DNA from: Begonia masoniana
Lineage: Eukaryota > Streptophyta > Magnoliopsida > Cucurbitales > Begoniaceae
NCBI GenBank assembly: GCA_022432975.1
Contig: CM039504.1
Location: 717,459 to 781,458, forward strand
Direction of reading: 5' to 3'
Length of the DNA: 64,000 nt
Shown here: in pieces, positions 10,584 through 20,522 of the stretch
Position numbering within the stretch: the stretch's first letter is position 1
Layout: each line of letters opens with the position of its first letter
The notes under the pieces: model-generated
Told to the model about the DNA's origin: nothing
Database searches by the model: none
What the model saw: the letters and a program-made list of their open reading frames with translations, nothing else
Position numbers and translations under genes: made by a program

Positions 10584-12826
10584 TGTAATACCCAGAATTT
10601 CTGTTTACACAATTTTCAGTTTTTTGTGCCGTTAAACGACGGTGTTGTAGTCAGAATCGAGAGTTGAAAATTTCTACCAGAAACTAAGAAATTATTTTGA
10701 GGCTAATGGAAAAGAGAAATTTATGGAAATCCGACTGAAAACGGACTAATTAACCGATTTGTTAAAAGATTAAAGGTTGAGGGCGATATGGTAATTAGGT
10801 TTATTATTATTATTATTATTAAAATTTTATAAAAATGTAAACCCTCTGTTTCTTCTTCCTCCCCATGCGAAACCCCCCTTCTCTGAAGAGAGACATTTCC
10901 CCTCTCGCTCTCTGTTTTCCTTCCTCACGTCGGCGATTGACGCAACGCTGATTCCTTTCGTCTCTCTTCCTCCGTTTCAACGATTTGAAGTAAGTTTAAA
11001 TTGTTTATGAGATTATTTTCGAGTTAGGGTTAGATTTTAAGGATAAATTGACGAATAAAGATTTAGAGGTTTTAGGGTTTGAGTGTTTATTGGGTTTATT
11101 ATTGATTGTTGTGGGTTATTGATGATAAATGGATAAAAATGGTAGGATTTTGATAGACTTTTGACGATTTGTTGAAAATGGGGTTTTTGATGTTTAAAAA
11201 TTTAGGAAAAACCTATAATTCGGGGAGGTTATGTTCTATTTTCTAGGGATGAACCTTAGAAACCTAGATAGAACTTATCAGTGAATAGATAGGAGTTCGT
11301 AACACTTTGAATCGTCAAAATTGGATGAGTATCGAGGGAGATATGGATTTCCAAAGTTAATAATAAAAAAAAAAAAAACTAGACAAATTTTGGGTTTAGC
11401 TGAATTAAGCTTTAAAATTGTTGGTTTTCTCTTTAGAAATTCATGAATTGGTTGGGAAGGAAGTTAAAGTTGATGGATTTATGTTATTTTTCTAGGTTCT
11501 CCAATTTCCCAATTTAGCATATGGTTTACGGACGAGTGGCTAAGGAATCTAAATAAGTAGTGTACGTAGGTACATTTGCCTTCGGGCCTACATCACAGTT
11601 CAGTGGTTTGTGTGCATGCGTGTTTTATGTTTTTTTATATATAGTAGAGCATGCATCATGGTTTTACGATACGAGAACGAAACGAAAACGAATTTTCATG
11701 TTTTTATGAAATGAAACAGTAGGATGTGAAACATAAGAACGAACAGTAAAATACGTAAGAAGATAATAAAGGTGAGGTTGAGTGGCCTTGTCCCATGAGA
11801 TGGAGCACGAGGTGCGTCACTTCTTCCCCCGCTTTACGTGGTGGTCTTGTCCCGTGAGGTGGACCGCGAGGTGTGCCGCCTTGACCTAGCACATAAAGAA
11901 GAACCCAGTAGTAAGATAAAGAAAGAGTAAGAATGAGACGGAAACGAAAGTAGAAACAAAATCAGAAACGACAGTAGAGATGAAACAGTAGAAATTGCAT
12001 ATGTTAGGATGTGTATGGTTTTCAGTATTTACCTTTATTATGCACTCCTTACTTAGCATTAAATTAATAGATAAGTTCTGTGATGTAGGTGATAAGGTGA
12101 TTCCCAGTGAGTACTCAGAGCATGCTCAAGACTAGGTGGCAGTTGGAGGAGTGCGCTCGTGGGACGATCCAGCCGGCTATTAGGGCGTTTTAACCATAGT
12201 GTGTGGGTGAACAGTTTGGAGTCATTTTGAGTTGTGTTGAGTCATTTTGGGTTATATAGTTGGATTTCAACTTTTAGTAGTTGATTTTGATGTATATAAA
12301 TGCTTTTGGCACTGGATGAGGATTTTATGGATAATAGTTTTGGTTGATTGATTTGAAAATAAAGTTTGCAGGAGGTTTTGGTTTTCTAAGAGAATTAGGC
12401 ATTATGTCACCCAAATTTTTAAAGGAAAGTCATTTTGGATTTTACGAAGAGTGTTTATATTTTGACTCAAAATTTTGGTTGGGATGTTAGGTTTAGGCAT
12501 TGATTTGTTAAAATGGTACGTAGTGTAGTTTTTAGGAGAGTTGAGGTGTTTTAAGTTAGGAGATTTGTGAGGAAGTGTCGACCACCGCTGATCGGGGTCA
12601 ACCGAAGTTACTATTCATCGCTTTAAAAATTTGAAATTTTATTAAAGTTAATTTTTCTACGAAAGTCTTCCGCGGTAACGTTTTAAATTATTTTTTTTAA
12701 CGTGTTTAAACGATGATATTTAATGGTGGAGTAAAGTTTTAAATTTTACCCGAATTTTTACGGTACGGCTTAGTAGTGAGTAGTGAGTAGGTAGCGAACC
12801 GGGTCCCCAAGGTCCGAGGCACTACA
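10584..12826 (+). mobile_element. Solo LTR, 2243 bp, same family as 1871-4326
   Basis: Starts TGTAATACCCAGAATTTC and ends GAGGCACTACA. The perfect 5-bp target duplication TCTGG is at 10579-10583 and 12827-12831. It has no internal coding sequence or primer-binding site. Blocks such as CAATTTCCCAATTTAGCAT and GGGCCTACATCACAG match the solo LTR near the left end. It interrupts the gag zinc knuckle of the copia element. Confidence 0.85.
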
Positions 12827-12831
12827 TCTGG

Positions 12832-13747
12832 ACCGAAGGTGAGTCTTGGGTCAGTTCGGTCGCGAGGCTGTAGGTGAGGGAGGAGCACTTCCTGGCCCGA
12901 ATGCATTTTCTGGACCGAAAGCATTCTGATGCAGAACAGGTAGGGCGGATAGGAGAATTGTGGACCGGCCGTAGAGGACGGGGGAAGGACCGAAAGGTAG
13001 CATTTGCCTGAAGAGGGGTTGGAGTTGGAAGGGAGAGGGTGGCATTTTGCTTTGCCAACCGAAAGTCATAACTCTGTAAAAGACTGTGAATCTCTTCAAG
13101 AGAGGGCTAATCTGGACGGTTTGTGATAGAAGTGACGATGGCATTGTATTCACTCCTGAGGCCTCCAAGGAAATAGAGAACATGATCACGGTAAGAGACA
13201 GGCTCTCCAATGGCAGACAATGTGTTGCATAGGAAAGTAATTTTTTGAATGTAGACCTCGGCGGAGATCCCATCCTCCGACAGAGTATGGAGTTGGCTTC
13301 GGAGATCGATAATTTTTGCCAAGGATGTTGAGGCAAACATTCGGCTGAGAGCATGCCAAATTTCACTGGCAATGTAGCATTGAACGATCTGTGGGAGAAG
13401 ACTGTCGAAGAGGGATGAAAAAATTCAACTCATTATAAGCCTAATTCAACTCATTAGAAACCTATTGTACCTCATATGGACAATGAAGTCGGAATTAGGT
13501 TGAAGGGAGATGAAGTCAAGAAACTAAGGTGGGCTGGAATGAGATCCATCGAGAATACCCTCAATTCCACTGGCTATAACAACGTTGAGGATTTGAATCT
13601 TCCACGCAAGATAGTTGGTGGTGTCAAGTTTAATGGTCAGATTCTAGTTTAAAGAAGGGAAGTGAGGGAGGGAAGAAGAAGAAGAGTAGGTAGAGGGAGA
13701 GGACAGGATTGTAGAGCTTGGCGAAACCATCTTCTGCTCTGGTACCA
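12832..13747 (-). pseudogene. Copia gag remnant and primer-binding site
   Basis: The primer-binding site TGGTACCAGAGC abuts the 5' LTR. Gag follows, with a start block (TIKLDTTNYLAWK) and a helical gag core containing DLRSQLHTLSEDG, FLCNTLSAIGEPVSYRDHVLYFLGGLRSEY split by one or more stops (13107-13340). A low-complexity FGPE-rich region (12851-12960) leads up to the zinc knuckle, which continues left of the solo LTR. Premature stops show it is inactive. Confidence 0.85.
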
Positions 13748-13864
13748 AGTTAGAAAAAGCAAAAAATGAGGAAAGATGAAGAAAATGAACAGTAAACTTT
13801 CTTTCATCAGTAAAACATTACATCTACTAAGACATTATTAAGCCTAGAGACGCCTATGCTAACA
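13748..13864 (-). repeat. 5' LTR of the copia element, supplies a stop codon to CHX
   Basis: 117 bp, minus strand TGTTAGCATAGG..CTAACT. The first six bases, TGT TAG, are read in frame from the upstream CHX exon as Cys-stop. Confidence 0.92.
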
Positions 13865-16416
13865 GGAAAGATATTCCCCAACTATATCATCTCCATGGTG
13901 GATCACGAGCACCGGTACTTCTCCTCCGCAAATATCAGATGAGGAAAGCGTGTCACCGATCGCTCCAAGTTCTGCGTTCTCGATGAAATCGGACATTTCC
14001 TCGTCAATATTCAACGCATTTCCTCGCCGGTGGCCTACCATTACGAGATCGTAATTTTTCTCTATAGTGACCAAGGAGTCTATCACTTTTATTCCATCCT
14101 CCACCATGATTTCTTTTACCACCACTCGAGGGTTTCTCACGTTCTTGAGCTGGAATTCATCGAGCACAGTTTCATCAACCTTCCTCTCCCTGTCCTTGAG
14201 ACTTTTCTCGTTGCTGGGCAATATGATATGAAGAACAGTGATTCTCGCCTCAGAATGGCCGGACATGCGAGCTGCTAAAGCTAGGGCCTCTCGATCATCA
14301 ACACCGCCGATAAAAATAACGGCGATGTTGCACGAGAAATTTGCAGAACTTAAGCGGCACCTCAAATTCCTATCAACGAGAATCCCTACCGTGCAAGGCG
14401 CAGATGCTTGTAAACGTGTATTAAAATGTCGTATCGACCCAATCGTTTGTTTCCCGGCGAAGAGTCTTTGATTTTCATGGAAAGGGATGATGATGAAGGG
14501 GATGAGACTATCCAGCGAAAACCTGGAAATACAATCGTGCATACTTTTGTAGGGAGCATTCAAGACGAAGGGATGAATCGTCACCGAACCCCCTGAATTA
14601 TGCGAGTAATTTTCGAATGCCCTCATGATATGTTCAGAATTCGCATCCTTCGATTTTCTTCTATGCTTGTTGTATTGAACCAGAAGGGGTACGGTTCGGC
14701 CGACGAGCTCGACAAGGTGGATCACGTAGGCAGAGAGCGGGCTTGCTTCCGTCGGGTTGGATCCTTCGAGGAGGGTGATGATGCCGTGAACATTATCTTG
14801 GCTGTGAACACACGAAAGGATCCGAAATTCCGAGTTGTTTCCGAGTTCTTGGATTGATCTCTTCCCCTTCCGTCTCATCGATGGGTTTCGATTCAGTCGC
14901 ATATGAGGCTTGTAATGGATTTCGATCATCGGCGTTACGATCATCGTTAAGACCGTCAGCGACAGCACCAACTGAGTATAAGCTTGATCATCAATCAACT
15001 GCAACAAAAGGCGGAAACAAGATCAGAAAGAAAATAGAAAACCAGTAGAACGAAAAAAAAAAAACAAGGAAAGAACAAATCTGACATCGAAGTGTAGCCA
15101 TTTACGGTAGGCTAAAATGTCAACCATCCCTCTGATATTCATGATTAAGCTTAGCAAAATAGCATTTTTCATCTTGATTTTGGAGTAGAGGGCAGAAGTA
15201 AGAGTTCCCATTATCTTCGAGCAAAACGCAGCGAGGATGATGAACTGAACCAAGAAGAAAGCCTTCCAATTTTTGATGGAGTAAACGTTCGTTTCGTATC
15301 CGATGTGAAGGAACATGAACGGCAGAAACACTTCGGAGACCAAAGTTTCGGCTTTCTCCGTCAAAGTCGACCCGAGAGGAGGTCCGTCCGGGATGACTAA
15401 TCCCAGAAGAATAGCTCCATGAATCATCGCTGCTCCAATTATATTTGAAATCGCCGCCATCACTGCAACTCCGATGAATATAGCAACTATATAAATCTCC
15501 TTCACCGGCTTCCCAGCTGGCGTCCTCTTTACGATCATAAGAACTGCCGGCCTGATCACAAACACAGTGAATGAGACTAAAGCTAGTATGACAACAAGAG
15601 CTTCGATGGAGCTCATCATTTTTTGTTGTCTGACAATGACGAACACAGCCACGAGTAGCAACTGGGAAACATCACTAATCGTTGCTAATGACAAGGCGAG
15701 CTGACCCAATTCGGAAGTCATGAGGTTGAGTTCATCCAAAGCATGGGCAATTACAGCGAAAAAACTAAACGATAGTCCACAAGCGACAGAAAGAAGGAAG
15801 TAGCCTTGGTGAAATGCAGTGAGCTTGTGTTTTAGGAAGTGTAAGAGAGAGAAAACAGTGAGCAGAGGTAAAAAGGTGCCTGCTATGGCAATATTCCATG
15901 TACTCCTGGTAGCTCTTGTGATCATCGAAGCATCCATTTTCACAGCAATGAGGAAGACGAAGTATATTGCGCCAAATACGGACATCGCGTTCAATATGTG
16001 GAGCGCTCTGGAATCAAACAGATGGTCGCTGAATTTCTTGTTGCTACCCAGAACAGAAGGCCCCAAGATAATCCCGGCCTGTAGTTTTCCGGTATGAAAA
16101 ACAAAACAGATGAATAAAGAAGCTGATAACCTTTTTGCATAATTAATTCCAGATTAGAGGTGGAAACATGAATTTAGCAGGATACCATGATATTACAGAC
16201 GAATCTGGGCTGTTTGAAGGGTCTGAGAAGCCAGTAAATTGTTCTGGAGAGAAAGAAGATTAAGATAAGTTGAAGAAGCATGACTGGAAATCTAAAATCA
16301 AGGGGATTGTCTCCAAGCCATAAACCTCCAGAGTTCTGATCATAGCAAGAGTATTGTCTAATAGAAGCATTCGTCAAAGGAATATTCGCCGTAGAATTTG
16401 CTCTTCTTACGTCCAT
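13859..16416 (-). CDS. Cation/H+ exchanger (CHX family), C-terminus truncated by copia
   Basis: A predicted monovalent cation/proton antiporter of endomembranes or plasma membrane (CPA2/CHX family). Exons are 16416-16186, 16078-15086 and 14998-13859, all phase 0, giving 787 residues. Donors are ATG|GTATCC and GAT|GTCAGA; acceptors are TACAG and TTGCAG. Exon 1 holds the first helix after LWLGDNPLDFRF. Exon 2 holds the Na/H exchanger fold: AGIILGPSVLG, a conserved Asp in TISDVSQLLL, and IPDGPPLGSTL. Exon 3 is the cytosolic domain, with IGGVDDREALALAARMSGHSEA, YDLVMVGHRRGN and ENAELGAIGDTLSSSD. The last own codon is TCC (13865-13867); TGT TAG comes from the LTR. The 21 lost residues are intact at 4474-4539. 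The transport core is open, so it may still work. A GA microsatellite lies upstream at 16529-16551. Confidence 0.88.
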
Positions 16417-17282
16417 GATCCTGGGTCTTGAATGTTTTCAAAATCTCCACAAGCTTGAATTCATACTCAACCAAAATCCATTAAAGGGTCATCAATTGCA
16501 GGAAAAGTAGAGAGAAGAACACAAAAGGGGAGAGAGAGAGAGAGAGAGAGCTTTAGCACGTTCAAAATGACAGTAAACCTGAAAAGTGCGCTCGACTAAA
16601 AATGAATAAATACAAGCTGGAATGAGGAACAGAACCCACTCAAGATGGAATGCTAAATGGAGTAAAACGACATCGTCACCTTGACATGGTAACCTGTCTG
16701 GCATTTATCAATATAGCCCTAGTAAAACGGTGTCGTTAGAGTCTGAGAGGACCATCTGTAATCTGTATCTTCTCCTCTCTTTCTTCATCTTTTATTCATT
16801 TATTTTTCCTTCTATATTTAAAAAAAAAAAAAGTGTACTGGTTTTGGTCGGCTGGAGCTCATGGGATTCGTTTATTTGATCGATGGTAGTCATCCTTTCT
16901 TGTCTTGAAGGAATGATAAGTAGTCTCTTTAGTTAGTAGAACTAAGCCGAAGGAACTAGGAAGGTCGCTTTTAATTTAGCAAAAGATTGATTTTTAAGGA
17001 TGTTTTTAGATTTCAAATAGCAACATAAAAGTACCCAAAGCCTGTTTCGGTTGGACCGTGATTGTTGGTTCAGGGCTGGAATATTCAAACCAGTGAAGAA
17101 GAAGAAGAAGAAGAAGAAGAAGAAGAAGAGTTTGATGAAGCTCAGAATGAAAGTAAGAAGTCTGAAAATAACTTGATTAACCTAAAAAAAAAAAAGGGTA
17201 AATTTTGAGCGAGATTGTTTATAAAATCGAAATGTAAGAAACTGATTAGGGAGCAAAGAGAGGCGAGAGCACAGCAGGATGA
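16417..17282. other. CHX intergenic region with GA and GAA microsatellites
   Basis: Contains the likely 5' flank of the CHX gene ending at 16416, a (GA)n run at 16529-16551, and a (GAA)n run at about 17095-17130. The 3' part (17040-17280) resembles the region left of the decayed CHX at 20380-20522, including CGATGAAGCTCA/TGATGAAGCTCA and AATGTAAGAAA. The duplication unit therefore included 3' flanking DNA. Confidence 0.5.
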
Positions 17283-19992
17283 TCAGCCGCCATTAAATTT
17301 CTGAACTTCAGAAGCCATTAAAGATTTTTCGCTGTCTTCTGAGGAGGTCACGGTCACTTGATGGTGACCATCTACCGGAAAAGCGTGCTGCATCACCAGG
17401 ACCGACACCTCTCCTCCACAAATATCTGAGGAGGCAAGCATGTCGCCGATTACTCCCAGCTCTGCATTCTCTACAAATTCAGACATTTCCTCGTCAACCG
17501 TAAACGCATTTCCTCGCCGCCGCCCCACCATCATCAGGTCGTAACTGTTCTCTATAGACCGCAAGGAGTCGATCAATGTTTCCCTATTATCCGCGAGGAT
17601 TATCCTCACCTCCACTCTAGGGTTGCTCCGGTTCTTCAGCTTGAATTCATCTATCAGAAATTCGTCTTGCTTCCTATCCTCGTCGTAATGCTTCTTTTCG
17701 TTGCCATAGAAGATAAACTGAATAATCGTGATATTCACCGTAGAATGGCCGGACATGCGAGCCGCAAATGCTAGGGCTTCTCGATCATCGACACCGCCGA
17801 TGAAAATAACAGCGACGCGGTAAGAGAAAATTCCCGGTTTCAAATGGCAGTTCAAGCTCCTATCCACGAGAATCCCCACCGTGCAAGGTGCAAAAGCCTG
17901 CAAACTTGTATTGAAATGGCGCATCGAGGCCATCGCTTGATTGTCGACGACCAATCTTTGATTTTCATGGAAAGGGACGATGACGAAGGGGATGAGATTA
18001 TCCTGTGCGAACCTGGAGATACAGTCGTGCATGCTTCTGTAAGGAGCAATCAAGACGAAGGGGTGGATTGCGACTGGGCCTCTCGAGTTCTTCGCGAAAT
18101 TCTCAAACGCTCTCATTATGTAATCCGAATTAACCGCATTTCCATCCTTGGATCTCCTTCTCTGCTTATCGTGTCGAGCAAGAATGGGAGCTGTTCGACC
18201 GACAAGCTCTATCAGATGGATTACATATACAGAGAGTGGACTTGCTTCAGTTGGGTTGGATCCTTGGAGAAGAGAAATGATGCTCCGAACATTATCTTGG
18301 CAGTGGATACAAGAAATTACCCGAAATTCAGAGTCATTCCAGTTTCGTTGGATCGATCCAATCTCCTTTTGTCCAATCGCTTGGTGTTGATCGAGTCGCA
18401 AGTTGGGCTTGTAATATTTGTCGATTATCGGCGTTATGACCATAGTCACTCCCAGCATTGACAGCACCAACTGAGTGAAAGTCTGATCATCGACGAACTG
18501 CGTTATGGGGAAGAAATCCAGATTGATACAAGTGGAGGAAGACAAGAGAAACATGAATTCAGTGCAACGAAGAAAGAAAAGTGAATCTAACCTTCGAGCT
18601 CAACCATCTGACGTAGACAAAAAGCTCGACTATCCCCTTGATGTTCATCATCAAGCTCAACAAGATGGCATTTTTCAACAATATGTTGGAGCGAAGCGAA
18701 GCCAGAAGAGTTCCCAGAAACTTTGAACCACACGCTGCGAAGATGATGATCTGAAATGCGAAGAACAGCTTCCAATCTTTGATGGAATACACGTTTGTTT
18801 CAAGCCCGACGTTAACGAAAAGAAACGGTAAGAACAATTCAGTGATTATAGTTTCAGCTTTGTCTATCAAAGTCGAGCCAAGAGGTGGCCCGTCTGGTAT
18901 GGCTAAGCCTAAAACAACACCTCCATAAACTGGTGGTAATCCGATCATGTTTACAACCACAGACATAACTGCAACTACAGTGTAGATAGCAATAATGTAA
19001 ATTTCCTTCACTGGCTTTCCTTTCGGTGTGTTCCTTATGATCATTAAAACGGCCGGCTTTATTACAAAGAGCGTGAAAGCTGTAAAGGCGATCAGAGAAG
19101 AGGCCATTCCAACGGAGTGCAGATATGTATCTTCGCTGATGATGGAGACCCCGATCACGACCAGAATGTTGATGGTGTCGTAAACTATTGCCAAGGACAA
19201 AGCAAGTTGACCCAACTCAGAAGTAATCAGGTTGAGTTCATGCAGAGCCTGAGCAACCACAATGAAATAAGTACACGAAAAAGAAGCAGCGGCATAAAAT
19301 TTTAAGACGTGTCCGGGGAACTCCAATTTTAGTGCGTAAAGGAGGGTGGCAACAGTGAGGAAAGGAAAAGAAAAGCTTATTAGAGCAATATTCCATGAAG
19401 CCCTCGCAGTTTTTAAGATCATGGATGATTCTATTTTAACAGTAGTTAGGAAGACGTAGTATATTGCCCCTATCAGCCACAGCATGTACAACATATAATT
19501 CCCTTTGGGTTGAAATATGAGCCCGTTGAATTTCTTGTGGTGACCGAGGACGGAAGGCCCCAGAATAATTCCAGCCTATTTCGCCAAAACGAAAACAAAG
19601 TTTAATCTTTTTTTTTTCAGAACTTCTGAAGGGAACGGGGAAAAGAAAGAGCTACTCTGTTTTGATGTAGAACTAGAGATGGTAAAAAATGAAAAGAGAT
19701 GCGGCTGTACCAAGACGTTGCAGACGAATCTGGATTGTCTGAAGGGCCTGAGCAGCCATTGAAGTGTTGAGGAGAGGAGGAAGAGGAGGCTGATTTGGAG
19801 CATCATGAGTGGTAATTCGCAGTCCAGGGGATTTTCTCCATGCCAAATGCCTCGAGAAACACCGTGGTGACTGAAGCAAATCTCTCGTGTTACATTCTTT
19901 AATGGAGTTGGAATGGAAGTGTTCCTCGCGGGAACGATCATTGTTGTATTTCTAACGCCCACGATCCTCCAAAAGTGTTCTGCAATCTCCAT
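17283..19992 (-). CDS. Cation/H+ exchanger (CHX family), intact three-exon gene
   Basis: Exons are 19992-19711, 19575-18592 and 18497-17283, all phase 0, with donors TTG|GTACAG and AAG|GTTAGA and acceptors AATAG and ACGCAG. The product is 826 residues, normal for plant CHX. I chose the ATG at 19992 (MEIAEHFWRIVG); an upstream in-frame ATG at 20055 is also possible. The membrane domain begins near residue 55 (PLMMLQISLLFLLS). It includes AGIILGPSVLGHHKKF at the exon 2 start, a conserved Asp in AIVYDTINILVV, IPDGPPLGSTLIDKAET and MMNIKGIVELF. The cytosolic tail carries IGGVDDREALAFAARMSGHST, YDLMMVGRRRGN and ENAELGVIGDMLASSDICGGEVSVLV. No stops or frameshifts were seen. Family role: K+ or Na+/H+ exchange in endomembranes, often in pollen or roots; the substrate cannot be set from sequence. 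Confidence 0.92.
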
Positions 19993-20522
19993 TGTTGATC
20001 GCAGGCACAAGGGAGAGAAACAGAGGGCAGAAGAAGCGAGAGAGATTGACTCCATCAGTTGGCGAAAATGCAGATGTATCTGACGAATTCCAAGGGTTGT
20101 TTGAACAGAATACAAAAATAGATACGATGGGGAATCACCTGCCCTTCCAGAAGAAGTTGACAATCATCTTCTTTGAAAGCCTGTAACATCTGCGCACGCC
20201 TACTAGACAAGACAACCTCGTATGAGCAGAACTCACTTTTTTTTATTACTTTTCCTCTGTATTTCTTCACAAACCCATCATGATCACCTGATCCTTCATA
20301 GGAGAATGCTTATTTGAAGTGACGATTGATATGTCAAGAATGTATTTGTCTTCAGTTATTAGTTCAGGGTTGAATCTGAGGTGGAGAAGAAGAAGAAGAT
20401 GATGATGATGATTTCGATGAAGCTCAAGAAAGTTAGAAGTCAAAAAAGAACTTCATTGACCTAAAAAGAAGGGTAAGTTTCAAGTGAAACTGGTTGTACA
20501 ATTGAAAAATGTAAGAAATTGA
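19993..20522. other. Intergenic region between two CHX copies
   Basis: Likely promoter and 5' UTR of the intact CHX gene, followed by a short (GAA)n(GAT)n run at about 20385-20415 and the 3' flank of the decayed CHX. No other gene is seen. Confidence 0.5.

Larger units (their letters stand above)
4545..13864 (-). mobile_element. Copia LTR retrotransposon inserted in CHX, itself carrying nested insertions
   Basis: The element lies on the minus strand. Its 5' LTR is 13748-13864, primer-binding site TGGTACCAGAGC 13736-13747, polypurine tract TTGAGGGGA 4731-4739, and 3' LTR 4545-4730. LTRs run TGTTAG..CTAACT. The flanking duplication GGAAA is at 4540-4544 and 13865-13869. Coding order in the minus direction is gag, zinc knuckle, DSGATHH protease, integrase, reverse transcriptase (YVDD), RNase H, which is the Ty1/copia order. 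Many stops and frameshifts, plus two later LTR insertions (7271-9826 and 10584-12826), show it is dead. Removing those leaves about 4.5 kb of copia sequence, typical of a compact plant copia. Confidence 0.93.

Noticed and set aside
17844..18461. 205-residue plus-strand ORF
   Set aside because: Antisense shadow of the CHX cytosolic domain; no similarity of its own.
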